Positions 1-8,964 of a stretch of 64,000 nucleotides of DNA are shown one piece after another. The notes under the pieces are model-generated. The model ran no database searches. It was given only the letters and a program-made list of their open reading frames with translations, and was not told the DNA's origin. The stretch is taken from the NCBI RefSeq assembly GCF_000317695.1, contig NC_019771.1, positions 4,330,001-4,394,000 on the forward strand. The letters run 5' to 3'. The translations under genes were made by a program, and so were the position numbers. The stretch comes from Anabaena cylindrica PCC 7122 (GTDB lineage Bacteria > Cyanobacteriota > Cyanobacteriia > Cyanobacteriales > Nostocaceae). Every line of letters begins with the position of its first letter. Position 1 is the stretch's first letter.

Positions 1-52
1 CAAAAGGAATATGAAAGGCATTGGCCAATATCTAATTTTGTTAGAAATTTAG

Positions 53-865
53 TTAGCTGTATCCATGATGTTTCATGGTAGCGCCCAAATATTCATGAAT
101 TAAATTTAGTTGCTCAGAAGTAAGTTTTTCAGTCCACTGCTTATTAGTTGCTTCACCTATAAACTGAAATTTATCTGATCTTTCATGTTCTGGCATTCCT
201 TTGCTTTCTTTAGAACGCATTTTATCAACGGCTGCTGCTTGAATAGCACGTTGTACATCTTCTGAAAGAATCTGAATACCTAAAATTTTTCCCAGTTTGA
301 GAAGTTCTGGCTCAGGGTTTACTAACAGGTCTTCATAGCGAATAATTTCCAGTTCAACGCCACTATTTTGACTTCCCAAACCTACCCAAGAATTAATATG
401 TTCTTGCCAAGAGCAAGGCCAAATGCGTCCGCTGATCCAATCTAAAAAAAATTCATCAAACCCTAGGGGATAGCCCCTCAATATTTTTTTATATTTGTAG
501 TAAGAAATTACAACATCTCTCGGATCTCGAATGAGATAAATAACTTTCTTGTAATTTGTAACTTGTTTAAAGTCTTTTCTATATAGATGATGGCTTTTAA
601 TTAAATTAAATTCTGAATTAATTACATCTTTAGCATAAGTTTTACGATGAATATCTGGAACATAATATTGAATATCTGCAACGCTTTCTCCTGATTTTTT
701 ATATAAAAGTTCTGCCATAATCACTCTCATCCACGTATTACCAGAACGAGGATATGAAACTAAATATATATCATTTTCTGTAGGCTTAAATATTTCAGGA
801 AAGTCAGGCTTTGACAAAGAACGCAACTTAGAAAGAGAACGAGACATGAAACTGGTTATAAGCAT
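53..865 (-). CDS. Sulfotransferase domain protein
   Basis: Predicted PAPS-dependent sulfotransferase (270 aa). The 5'-phosphosulfate loop YPRSGNTW lies near residues 38-45, and the 3'-phosphate motif RDPRDVVISYY is in the middle of the protein; both are hallmarks of the Sulfotransfer_1 fold. The length is normal for a single-domain cytosolic enzyme and no signal peptide or membrane segment is visible. The start overlaps the stop of the upstream Wzt-like ATPase by 10 nt; an in-frame ATG at 847 would remove the overlap. The same cluster carries an APS kinase that makes the sulfate donor PAPS, and an ABC polysaccharide exporter. I infer that it sulfates a cell-surface glycan; the acceptor is unknown. 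Confidence 0.9.
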   Translation of the reverse strand: MLITSFMSRSLSKLRSLSKPDFPEIFKPTENDIYLVSYPRSGNTWMRVIMAELLYKKSGESVADIQYYVPDIHRKTYAKDVINSEFNLIKSHHLYRKDFKQVTNYKKVIYLIRDPRDVVISYYKYKKILRGYPLGFDEFFLDWISGRIWPCSWQEHINSWVGLGSQNSGVELEIIRYEDLLVNPEPELLKLGKILGIQILSEDVQRAIQAAAVDKMRSKESKGMPEHERSDKFQFIGEATNKQWTEKLTSEQLNLIHEYLGATMKHHGYS

Positions 866-2157
866 TTTTTATCGTCTCCATTATTAATAATTTTCCATTT
901 AAGGTCTGGACAGACAACACCAGGCCAGCGTTGATAATCTGTGTAAGTCGAGTGATGATTCCCCCCTCCTATTATTGAAAAAATCATCAATTCAACCGGT
1001 TCTAGTAGATACTGTTTACCTGGAATTCCTGCCCATATCTTAATCACATAGTTACTAAGATTCAGTAACTTCCCAGGTATATGGCACACAGAAATATGAT
1101 GTCCTGCTAAACCTTCTTGACTTTGGCGCTGGGCGTGATCTGTACTTGTAAAGGCAATTTCACCTGTCTGCGCCAAGATTTGTAAAACCAAACGCATCCC
1201 TTCAATATTTTTGAGTAACTGATAGTGAATACGAATAATAATTTCTTCTTGGGCCGAAAAAGAAGATTTTATTTCGCCATCAACAGATACAAGTTCCATC
1301 TTTAATATTCGGAAATATTCATTTCCTGGTGCATTATCCATATTCCATGAAGCTTGTCCTGAAAAAACTTGGTTACTGGCGATTTTTGCAAGATATTCAG
1401 CGATGCAACTTTCTGCATCTCCCTCTTTGATAAGATTTCCACTGCTTAAGACAATTCCTCGATTGCAAAGAGCGCGAACTGCTCCAATATTGTGACTCAC
1501 GAATATGACTGTGCGGCCTTCTGAAGCTACATTCTCCATTTTGCCTAAACATTTTTTTTGAAAAGCAGCATCCCCTACTGCTAATACTTCATCCACAATT
1601 AAAATCTCTGGTTCTAAATGTGCCGCTACGGAAAATGCTAAACGCACATACATACCAGATGAATACCGTTTCACTGGTGTATCTAAAAATTTCTCTACTT
1701 CAGAAAAAGCAACAATTTCATCAAACTTGTGCTTAATTTCCGCCTTACTCATCCCCAGAATTGCACCATTGAGATATATATTCTCTCGTCCTGTTAACTC
1801 TGGATGAAAACCAGTACCAACCTCTAATAAACTAGCAACTCGTCCCTTAATATTGATGCGTCCTTGAGTGGGTTCTGTAATCCTACTGAGAATCTTTAAT
1901 AGTGTTGATTTTCCGGCTCCATTGCGGCCAATAATTCCAATTCTATCACCTTGATTAACCTCAAAAGATACATCTTTGAGAGCCCAAAATTCCTCAAAAG
2001 CAGGATTTTTGGTTTTGGTTTTAGGATTGATTAAACTACCAATAGATTTAAATTGATTAGATATAACATCACGCAATGCAGTATAGCGCTCCTGCTTTTG
2101 GTGTCCAATAATATATTTTTTGCTGAGGTTTTCAACGTGGATGATTTTGTCTGGCAT
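856..2157 (-). CDS. Polysaccharide ABC exporter ATPase with Wzt-like C-terminal domain
   Basis: ATP-binding subunit (433 aa) of a polysaccharide/polyol-phosphate ABC exporter. Visible motifs are Walker A GIIGRNGAGKST, the signature YSSGMYVRLAFS and Walker B ILIVDEVLAVGD. The last ~170 residues form an extra beta-rich domain resembling the carbohydrate-binding C-terminus of Wzt, which in O-antigen exporters recognises the finished chain. It pairs with the ABC-2 permease at 3005-3841, with an APS kinase in between, and overlaps the sulfotransferase downstream. I infer it energises export of a sulfated glycan across the inner membrane. The family call is firm; the substrate is not. Confidence 0.93.
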   Translation of the reverse strand: MPDKIIHVENLSKKYIIGHQKQERYTALRDVISNQFKSIGSLINPKTKTKNPAFEEFWALKDVSFEVNQGDRIGIIGRNGAGKSTLLKILSRITEPTQGRINIKGRVASLLEVGTGFHPELTGRENIYLNGAILGMSKAEIKHKFDEIVAFSEVEKFLDTPVKRYSSGMYVRLAFSVAAHLEPEILIVDEVLAVGDAAFQKKCLGKMENVASEGRTVIFVSHNIGAVRALCNRGIVLSSGNLIKEGDAESCIAEYLAKIASNQVFSGQASWNMDNAPGNEYFRILKMELVSVDGEIKSSFSAQEEIIIRIHYQLLKNIEGMRLVLQILAQTGEIAFTSTDHAQRQSQEGLAGHHISVCHIPGKLLNLSNYVIKIWAGIPGKQYLLEPVELMIFSIIGGGNHHSTYTDYQRWPGVVCPDLKWKIINNGDDKKCL

Positions 2158-2244
2158 AGGTTACGAATTGGGCGGTGAGAAATATTAACTATTCTCAAAA
2201 TTAATGCTTCTATAATTTATTTAGAATAAATCTAAATCAGAGAA

Positions 2245-2799
2245 TTATAAACAAGCAGAAGATCCAGCTAAATTGCTACACAAAATATCAAATTGCTTTA
2301 TTACTTTTGCCACACTTTGTTCGAGATTTTCTTGATTTGTTAAGCACTCAACTTCTGGTTTTAAAGGTGGTTCATAGGGATCATCAATACCTGTAAAAAA
2401 CTTGATCTCTCCTTGACGCGCTCTTTTATACAAGCCTTTAACATCACGATCTTCACAAGTCTTTAAGGGAGCATTGACATAAACTTCAATAAAATTATTA
2501 CCAATTTTTTGGCGTACCTCTTGCCGCACATCACGATATGGTGAAATAGCTGAAACTATTACTACCACATTATTTCGAGTTAATAAATGAGCAACAAAAC
2601 CAATTCGTCTAATATTTTCATCTCTATCTGCCCTACTAAATCCTAAATCTTTTGTGAGATTTTGGCGCACTATATCACCATCTAAAACTTCAACTTTGAT
2701 ACCACGACTTCGTAGATGTTTTGCTACTTCACTACTAATTGTAGTTTTGCCAGCACCGCTCAATCCTGTAAACCAAATTGTTGCTCCAATATCTTGCAT
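2245..2799 (-). CDS. cysC: Adenylylsulfate (APS) kinase
   Basis: Phosphorylates adenosine 5'-phosphosulfate to PAPS (184 aa, typical CysC length). The P-loop GLSGAGKTT sits at residues 12-20, with the conserved DGD, RxDRxENIRR and ISPYR elements following. PAPS is the donor used by sulfotransferases, and here the gene lies between the two subunits of a polysaccharide exporter and just upstream of a sulfotransferase gene on the same strand. This suggests a dedicated donor supply for glycan sulfation rather than only assimilatory sulfate reduction. The gap to the downstream ATPase gene is 87 nt; that to the upstream permease gene is ~205 nt with nothing else recognisable. Confidence 0.95.
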   Translation of the reverse strand: MQDIGATIWFTGLSGAGKTTISSEVAKHLRSRGIKVEVLDGDIVRQNLTKDLGFSRADRDENIRRIGFVAHLLTRNNVVVIVSAISPYRDVRQEVRQKIGNNFIEVYVNAPLKTCEDRDVKGLYKRARQGEIKFFTGIDDPYEPPLKPEVECLTNQENLEQSVAKVIKQFDILCSNLAGSSACL

Positions 2800-3004
2800 T
2801 TTTAACTCTTTTGTATTACTAAGTACATCAAAAATTATTAGCTGCTTTTCTGCGGGTTTAACTTCAATTATTAGCTTTGGAGGAAATGTACAAAAAGCCT
2901 ATTTTACTTGTTAATAAGCCATTTTTCAAAATGACGTTGGGTATCACATCTCTGAAAAATATATAGTATTTCTATTACTGTACTGTTGTTTTCAGCCAGA
3001 GAAT

Positions 3005-3841
3005 CTAAATCACATCTGCAAACTTCCTTTCCATTTTGCGGAAATACCAAATCCCACTAAATAAGAGCGAGAATACGAGGATCAAAGATAGAATAAATCC
3101 TGGTAGATATAAATTTGATTCACTACCTAAAATTGCCCAACGGAAACCATCAATTACTCCTACCATTGGGTTTAACGAGTATATCAAGCGCCACTTTTCA
3201 GAAATAAGACTGCTGCTAAAGCCTACTGGTGATATATACAGTCCAAACTGGACAATAAATGGCACAATATAGCGGAAATCTCTATATTGAACATTCAGGG
3301 AGGCAAACCACAATCCTGCTCCTATTGAAGCAGCAAAGGCGATACTAATAAATAAAGGTAGGGTCAAAATTCGCCAACTAGGAATAAAGTTGTACCATGC
3401 CATTAATGCTACTAAAATCATTCCCGAAATCATAAAATCTACAAAGCTCACTACTACTGCACTTGTAGGTACTACTAATCTGGGAAAATAGACTTTAGAA
3501 ATTAGGTTGGAATTGGTAATTAAACTAGTACTGCATTCTGATAGGGAACTAGCGAAAAACTGCCAGGGTAACATCGCGGAGAAAACGAGGATGGGATAAG
3601 GCACACCCTGAGATGGCAATTTTGCTAATCGCCCAAATACGACGGTAAACACCACCATTGTTAAAAAAGGACGAATTAAAGCCCAAGCGATACCAATGCT
3701 TGTTTGCTTGTACCGAACTAATATATCTCGCCATGCTAGGAAATAAAATAACTCTCGATAGCGCCAGAGGTCTTTCCAGTATTGCCCTTCGCTTCTTCCG
3801 GCTTCAATTATTAATTCTGGCTGAGAAGAGGTGTCTTTCAT
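3005..3841 (-). CDS. ABC-2 type polysaccharide export permease (Wzm-like)
   Basis: Integral membrane permease of 278 aa with about six hydrophobic helices, starting after a cytosolic amphipathic segment (around FYFLAWRDILVRYKQT, a common Wzm/TagG N-terminal pattern). It belongs to the ABC-2 membrane family for lipid-linked polysaccharide or teichoic acid export. Its ATPase partner is the Wzt-like protein two genes downstream. The wzm-cysC-wzt-sulfotransferase order is the basis for predicting export of a sulfated polysaccharide. Confidence 0.92.
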   Translation of the reverse strand: MKDTSSQPELIIEAGRSEGQYWKDLWRYRELFYFLAWRDILVRYKQTSIGIAWALIRPFLTMVVFTVVFGRLAKLPSQGVPYPILVFSAMLPWQFFASSLSECSTSLITNSNLISKVYFPRLVVPTSAVVVSFVDFMISGMILVALMAWYNFIPSWRILTLPLFISIAFAASIGAGLWFASLNVQYRDFRYIVPFIVQFGLYISPVGFSSSLISEKWRLIYSLNPMVGVIDGFRWAILGSESNLYLPGFILSLILVFSLLFSGIWYFRKMERKFADVI

Positions 3842-3895
3842 ATCATAAATTTATTTATGCGTATCTCAATCTACAGGTGCAAATGCACACAGTTT

Positions 3896-4351
3896 TTAGC
3901 TGATCACCCAAAAATCTTTTATATTGTTGCCACCTACAATGTGGGAGTTTCTGAATGTAAACTCTCCTACTGAAGGATTTCTATGGGGATTAATAACTCC
4001 TGTTGCTTGTTGCCAAAGTTCTGCTGGTGCTAATGACAAGTGATATACAGATTCACGTTTATGGACGTGATACCATTTGGTATCCTGGCAATGTTCACAC
4101 CAAAATGCTTCTAACCACTCCCCTTCTAGAGAAACTGTAGTTTTTGCCGCTACTAACATTAGGGCTTCTTTCCGTTTCATTCCTCTCTGCTGTAGTTGTC
4201 CTGCGTGTTCAGCAAACAAGCCGTATTTTTGACTGACGCTATCCATGTAACAACTATGTACCGGACAATAAATGGCTCGACGTTTTGAACGATTCCGATT
4301 TCGGTCACACCTTCTCTGCACTTCGGCCTCCTTTTGATAAAGATAGATCAT
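3896..4351 (-). CDS. Conserved hypothetical with paired Cys/His motifs
   Basis: A 151-aa protein I do not recognise functionally. The N-terminal ~25 residues are very basic. A CPVHSCY motif near residue 29 and a CEHCQ motif near residue 94, with nearby His residues (YHVHKR), look like a zinc-binding arrangement. There is no signal peptide or membrane segment. It lies between the group 4 glycosyltransferase (upstream) and the Wzm-like permease (55 nt downstream) on the same strand, so it may be co-transcribed with the export cluster. Its role there is unknown. Confidence 0.7.
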   Translation of the reverse strand: MIYLYQKEAEVQRRCDRNRNRSKRRAIYCPVHSCYMDSVSQKYGLFAEHAGQLQQRGMKRKEALMLVAAKTTVSLEGEWLEAFWCEHCQDTKWYHVHKRESVYHLSLAPAELWQQATGVINPHRNPSVGEFTFRNSHIVGGNNIKDFWVIS

Positions 4352-4505
4352 AAGAAGGTTGCGTTGGCAGGACTGAGATCAAAAAGACCATCAAAGCCCA
4401 ACTCCTAATTTGAAAGTTTAGTTATTCGGTTTTTGAATCTAAGTTTTGTAAACCCGTTGGATATGTTAGCAGGTTTGTGATCATTGGTATAGTGCAACCA
4501 AGATA

Positions 4506-5975
4506 CTACAAGTTGGACTTTTGCAGAACTCTAAGATATTGTTCAGCTATGATTTGCGGCGTAAAATTTGACTGCAAATACTGGCGGGAGGCTTTGCCCA
4601 TAAGTTCTGCTAATTTGCGATCGCTATTCAGCAGCCGAATAAATTCAGCTAAAGCAGTACTATCTCCATTTTCCACACTCACCCCACACTTGCCATCAGC
4701 AATTAGCTGTCGTAAATAAGAATACTTTGAACAAATCACTGCTACTGGTCGTCCGGTGGCTAAAGCTGGGTAAAGCTTACTGGGAGCGACAAGACTTTCC
4801 ATCCCGGCTTCTACACTCACTAGAGAGAGATCACAAGCAGTCAAGGAGTAAGGAAGCACTTGCTTATCTTGGTAAGGGAGAAATAGAAAATTGGTTAATC
4901 CTAGTTTATTCACCGCCTCAATAAAACGCTCTCTTTTTGCTCCACTGCCAATACAAACAAATTGAATAGGTTCACCTTGTAGTTGTTTTGCAGTTTCTAA
5001 TATAGTTTCTATATCATGGCACCTGCCCATATTACCAGAATAAAGGACAGTGAATTTATTAACTAAATTATGTTTTTTAGCAAACCAATTATTTTCTTTG
5101 GTAATCGGTACAATCAAGTTAGGATCTCCCCAACTGTGAATTACTGATACTTTATCGGCTATATCTGGACATATGGCGATGATTCTCTTTTTCATATCAG
5201 GACTAAGCACTACTAGCCCTTGAGACCGCCGCCAAATCATTTTGTTCAGTTCTCTCCATAACCCTGCCAGCCAATGATTTTTGGAGACTACTCCTAGTGC
5301 GATCGCAATATCTGGATAAAGGTCATAGATTAAGCAAACGTAAGAGACTCGAAAACACAGATGTGCTAGATACGCTGCTATAGGCAAAAAAGGAGGAGCA
5401 GAAGTTACCAAAAATACATTATGCCGACGGAAATTTCTGATAATATGTAGAAAGGCACGCAATGTAAATAAAACACCATTTACGGCTTTGCCTCGAATCC
5501 GTCCCGACCAAGCTTGTGTTGAACGCGATCGCTGGATACGAATACCACCTAATTGTTCAACAGCAGGTGCGTTAGCTGTTGAAAATGCATATGCTGGCTG
5601 TCCTGTAAATACCTCAATATTTACTCCTTGTTTCTCTAAGTGTTTTACCAGTTCTTCAATCAACTGACCCGTAGCAGCATAATCAGGCGGGAAGAATTCT
5701 GTGAGTATAGATACTTTTAATAAGTTCTCGTACAAATTATGATTCGCTTGAAAAGTATCTGCTAAGTCTATGGAAGATAGTGCTGGTGTGGTAAAATTTG
5801 TATTTTTATAAAATGGCTTACTCTCCGTACTTGATTGATTCGATATATTAAGTACGTCTGTATTTTTTTTAAAATCCTGATTCTGAAATGCTGTTGGATT
5901 AGAAGTGGTTGACTTTTTCGGCCAGAATGCCATGAGTATAGTTCCCTGTAGAAAAAAATTGAGGCTTACAGGCAA
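4506..5975 (-). CDS. Glycosyltransferase family 4 (WcaI-like)
   Basis: GT-B glycosyltransferase with the N-terminal acceptor domain starting around KVSILTEFFPPDYAATGQ and the C-terminal nucleotide-sugar domain containing VLYSGNMGRCHDIETIL and a final ExGMESLVAPSKLYPALATG region. The first ~80 residues are a low-complexity Ser/Asn/Thr-rich extension not needed for the fold. Two starts are possible, at 5975 (489 aa) and 5933 (MAFWPKK, 475 aa); the second looks more natural. It leads the minus-strand polysaccharide cluster and probably adds a sugar to the repeat unit on the cytosolic face. The sugar cannot be told from sequence. Confidence 0.88.
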   Translation of the reverse strand: MPVSLNFFLQGTILMAFWPKKSTTSNPTAFQNQDFKKNTDVLNISNQSSTESKPFYKNTNFTTPALSSIDLADTFQANHNLYENLLKVSILTEFFPPDYAATGQLIEELVKHLEKQGVNIEVFTGQPAYAFSTANAPAVEQLGGIRIQRSRSTQAWSGRIRGKAVNGVLFTLRAFLHIIRNFRRHNVFLVTSAPPFLPIAAYLAHLCFRVSYVCLIYDLYPDIAIALGVVSKNHWLAGLWRELNKMIWRRSQGLVVLSPDMKKRIIAICPDIADKVSVIHSWGDPNLIVPITKENNWFAKKHNLVNKFTVLYSGNMGRCHDIETILETAKQLQGEPIQFVCIGSGAKRERFIEAVNKLGLTNFLFLPYQDKQVLPYSLTACDLSLVSVEAGMESLVAPSKLYPALATGRPVAVICSKYSYLRQLIADGKCGVSVENGDSTALAEFIRLLNSDRKLAELMGKASRQYLQSNFTPQIIAEQYLRVLQKSNL

Positions 5976-6472
5976 GATCCATAGCGATTATAAGGTAAAT
6001 ATTTTTCTTAATCGCTAGTTGTTCTTGATTGATTTGGTAGTAAGTGTTATCTGAATGATCATACTTTACAAGACAACAGAGTTAATACCAGTTCCGGAAA
6101 AAAAATTGGCTATTAAAAAACTAAGCAAAATCACCGTCTTAAATAAAAGCGCAAATTTTTAAACCTACTGGAGTAGGATACCTTAAAAGTGGTTATTTGG
6201 TGCATTTATTTTAGTAGGTAAGATAAAAAACATGAGCGAAAAATATCTTGTGTGATCGAAATAACATAGTAAACAACTTCATTAAATTTTCATAAATTTG
6301 TTATCCATATATAACAGAACTAATACTGTTTGAGAAAGTTCCCGTGTGATTTTTGTAGAGTATCGGATGTTCATGGGAAATAACTCGTAATTTTCTTGCT
6401 ACTTGTTAGTACAAATACATAAAGTAACCCTTTAAACAAATAGCATTGCCATAAATCACAATTAATTCAAAA
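5976..6472. other. Intergenic region, no gene seen
   Basis: About 500 bp of AT-rich sequence between the glycosyltransferase start and the 3' end of cinA. It should hold the promoter of the minus-strand polysaccharide cluster. I saw no coding potential, RNA gene or well-formed repeat. Confidence 0.5.
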
Positions 6473-7723
6473 CTAACGCATTAATAAACTGCGCCGCAAA
6501 TTATCTAAAGCCGCGCATACACTCAGATGACGAATAGAAGATCGATTCCGTATCGTCCCAAACTTACACTCATAACTTTTTACCTCATTTCCTGGTCCGG
6601 CTAATCCAATAAATACTAATCCTACTGGTTTTGTATCAGTTCCTCCAGTGGGACCGGCAATCCCTGTCACACTTAATCCCCAAGTAGTTCCCAGTCGAGT
6701 TTTCACACCAAAAGCCATTTGTTCGGCTACAGTAGCACTCACCGCACCAAATCGATTTAAATCTTCTGGGTTAACCCCTAACAAGCCGACTTTTACCGAA
6801 TTGTCATAAGAAATTACTCCGCCCCAAAAATAATTAGAACTGCCAGCAATTTCTGTCAACATTTGCCCCAGTCCCCCACCTGTACAAGATTCAGCAACTG
6901 AAAGCGTTTCTCCTGATAACTGCAACAACCTACCAACAACAGAAGCTAAAGTGTCATCATCAGCACCGTAATAATCTAAACCAGCAATTTCCCTCAGTTG
7001 TTTTTCAATTGGTGCAATTAAATTCTCTGCATCTGTTGTATTAGATGCTTTAGCAGAAATTCGTAGCCTGACTTCTCCCTTGCCAGCGTAGGGTGCTACT
7101 GTCGGGTTAGATAAATTCAGATATGCAGATGCTTTTTCTGCCAAAGCAGATTCACCAATACCCCAAAATTTTAAACTCCGGCTGTAAATAATTTCCTTGC
7201 CCCAACCTTGACTTTTGAGAAAAGGTACTGCTGTCTCTGTCCACATTCGGTGCATTTCACTAGGAACACCAGGAAAAGTTAAAATTGTTAATCCAGGATG
7301 GGGCTGCCAAATAATGCCTGGTGCTGTTCCTGTAGGGTTGGGTAAAATTTCAGCCCCTTGGGGAATTAAGGCTTGTTTGCGGTTACTGGGAGACATCACC
7401 CGACCGCGTTGGGCAAACTTTTGAGTGATGTCTTCAATAATATCGACACTTTCTAACAAAGGAACGCCAAAAAAATCAGCAATGGTTTCACAGGTGAGGT
7501 CATCTGGTGTGGGGCCAAGTCCACCAGTAAAAATTAAAATTTGTACTCTGGAAGCAGCAATTTCTATAACTTGCTTGAGTCTTTCTGGATTATCTCCCAC
7601 GACAGTTTGATAGTAATGGGGAATGCCTAGCTGGGCTAACTGCTGGGCTAAAAATTGAGCGTTGCTATTGAGGATATCTCCTAGTAGCAATTCAGTACCA
7701 ACACAAATAATTTCTGCACTCAT
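6473..7723 (-). CDS. cinA: CinA-like protein (MoCF domain + nicotinamide-nucleotide amidase domain)
   Basis: Full-length 416-aa CinA. The N-terminal molybdopterin-binding-like domain (GTELLLGDILNSNAQFLA, FTGGLGPTPDD) is followed by the C-terminal amidase domain with AESCTGGGLGQML near residue 278 and SVTGIAGPTGGT near 353. The C-terminal domain deamidates NMN to nicotinate mononucleotide in NAD recycling; the N-terminal domain is linked to ADP-ribose pyrophosphatase activity in some bacteria. It is a housekeeping gene, with the MraY/WecA-like gene 40 nt upstream on the same strand. Confidence 0.95.
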   Translation of the reverse strand: MSAEIICVGTELLLGDILNSNAQFLAQQLAQLGIPHYYQTVVGDNPERLKQVIEIAASRVQILIFTGGLGPTPDDLTCETIADFFGVPLLESVDIIEDITQKFAQRGRVMSPSNRKQALIPQGAEILPNPTGTAPGIIWQPHPGLTILTFPGVPSEMHRMWTETAVPFLKSQGWGKEIIYSRSLKFWGIGESALAEKASAYLNLSNPTVAPYAGKGEVRLRISAKASNTTDAENLIAPIEKQLREIAGLDYYGADDDTLASVVGRLLQLSGETLSVAESCTGGGLGQMLTEIAGSSNYFWGGVISYDNSVKVGLLGVNPEDLNRFGAVSATVAEQMAFGVKTRLGTTWGLSVTGIAGPTGGTDTKPVGLVFIGLAGPGNEVKSYECKFGTIRNRSSIRHLSVCAALDNLRRSLLMR

Positions 7724-7727
7724 GAAA

Positions 7728-7750
7728 TTTTAGATTTTAGATTTTAGATT
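7728..7750. repeat. Short tandem repeat, TTTTAGA type
   Basis: About three perfect copies of a 7-bp unit immediately upstream of the cinA start. Such heptamer STRRs are typical of heterocyst-forming cyanobacteria. It fills most of the gap between two same-strand genes. Confidence 0.85.
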
Positions 7751-7763
7751 GCATCCAGAATCC

Positions 7764-8810
7764 TTAAGATTGTCGAGAAAGTTTCCAAACTCGCCAAATA
7801 GCATAACTCAATAAAGAGGTAGATGCACAGGCATAAGTCATCCCGCTAGGAATGCCAACAATAGCTAAGGCTAAACTACCCACCCATAGAGTTAAAGAAT
7901 AAATGAACAAAACTGTTAATCGGTGTGATAAACCGGCATTTAATAGACGGTGATGTAAATGGCGTTTATCTGCTAAAAAAGGTGATTTACCGTGTCGTAG
8001 TCGCGCTAAAATTACTGCTGACATATCAACGATTGGCACTGCCAAAATTAAATAAGGCAATAATACAGCGGTAAAAACGGGAATTTTGACTAGCCCGATG
8101 ACACCAACAGCCGCTATAGTGAATCCCATAAAATAAGATCCACCATCACCCATAAATATTTGCGCTGGATTGAAGTTATAACGAAGAAATCCCAAGGCTG
8201 CACCAGCTAAAGCTGCTGCTATTAAGGCTGCTGCTGGTTGGTGCATAAATAGAGATACTAACAGCATGACTACGGCAGCAATTCCTGTGACACCAGCAGC
8301 TAGTCCGTCTAAACCATCAATCCAGTTAATAGCATTTACCATTCCTACCAACCAAATAACTGTAATTGGAAAACTTAGCCAATTTAGATTAACTATGCCG
8401 ATTGTGGGAATGGTAATAAAATCTATACTGACACCAACTTTCCATGCAGCAGCAGCGACTATTATTTGTATTAATAGCCGGACTAAAGGGGATAGGTTGA
8501 ATAAATCATCTGCTAAACCGATCAGAAAAAAGCCTAGACCGCCTAAAGTGACACCCCAAATTTGCCATTCTTTTTCCGGTGGTAGATTCGCAAATCCGCC
8601 CAGCCACCAGACAATTAATAGGGAGATAATAGTACCTGCGAAGATAGAAACTCCTCCCAGGCGTACCATAGGATGTTGATGAATTTTTCGACTACCCGGT
8701 TTATCTAAACGTCCACTTTTGATGCCAATATTTTTGACATCTGGTGTAGTCCAGAGAACGACTACTGCGGCGAGAAGAAAGGCAATCAGATGATAAATCT
8801 GAGCAGGCAT
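7764..8810 (-). CDS. MraY/WecA-like glycosyl-1-phosphate transferase
   Basis: Polytopic membrane enzyme (348 aa, about ten helices) of the polyprenyl-phosphate N-acetylhexosamine-1-phosphate transferase family. Diagnostic motifs are GLADDLFNL (the DDxxD-like acidic pair), NWIDGLDGLAAG, FMGDGGSYFMGF and the cytosolic HLHHRL histidine motif. It transfers a sugar-1-phosphate from a UDP-sugar to undecaprenyl phosphate, starting a surface glycan. It is WecA/TagO-like rather than MraY, because the HLHHRL motif and the overall length match that branch. It may start the glycan made by the nearby cluster; this is an inference from proximity. Confidence 0.9.
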   Translation of the reverse strand: MPAQIYHLIAFLLAAVVVLWTTPDVKNIGIKSGRLDKPGSRKIHQHPMVRLGGVSIFAGTIISLLIVWWLGGFANLPPEKEWQIWGVTLGGLGFFLIGLADDLFNLSPLVRLLIQIIVAAAAWKVGVSIDFITIPTIGIVNLNWLSFPITVIWLVGMVNAINWIDGLDGLAAGVTGIAAVVMLLVSLFMHQPAAALIAAALAGAALGFLRYNFNPAQIFMGDGGSYFMGFTIAAVGVIGLVKIPVFTAVLLPYLILAVPIVDMSAVILARLRHGKSPFLADKRHLHHRLLNAGLSHRLTVLFIYSLTLWVGSLALAIVGIPSGMTYACASTSLLSYAIWRVWKLSRQS

Positions 8811-8916
8811 CAGTATTTTTTAAGAAGTGGTGGGGATGACCAAAATTGTGTGAGGGTTTTGTCCGCAATTTTTACGCAACATTTACTATGGTTGGGGTAC
8901 TTACGGCGTAATTATG

Positions 8917-8956
8917 AGATTTTAGATTTGAGCAGGTAATCCCAAATCTAAAATCT
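8917..8956 (-). terminator. Hairpin downstream of glyA
   Basis: A perfect 14-bp inverted repeat (AGATTTTAGATTTG with its complement) around a 12-nt loop, starting 9 bp past the glyA stop. It is built from the same TTTTAGA heptamer as the repeat at 7728. No strong T-run follows on the minus strand, so it may be a transcript-end stabiliser rather than a classical terminator. Confidence 0.5.
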
Positions 8957-8964
8957 AGAATCCC

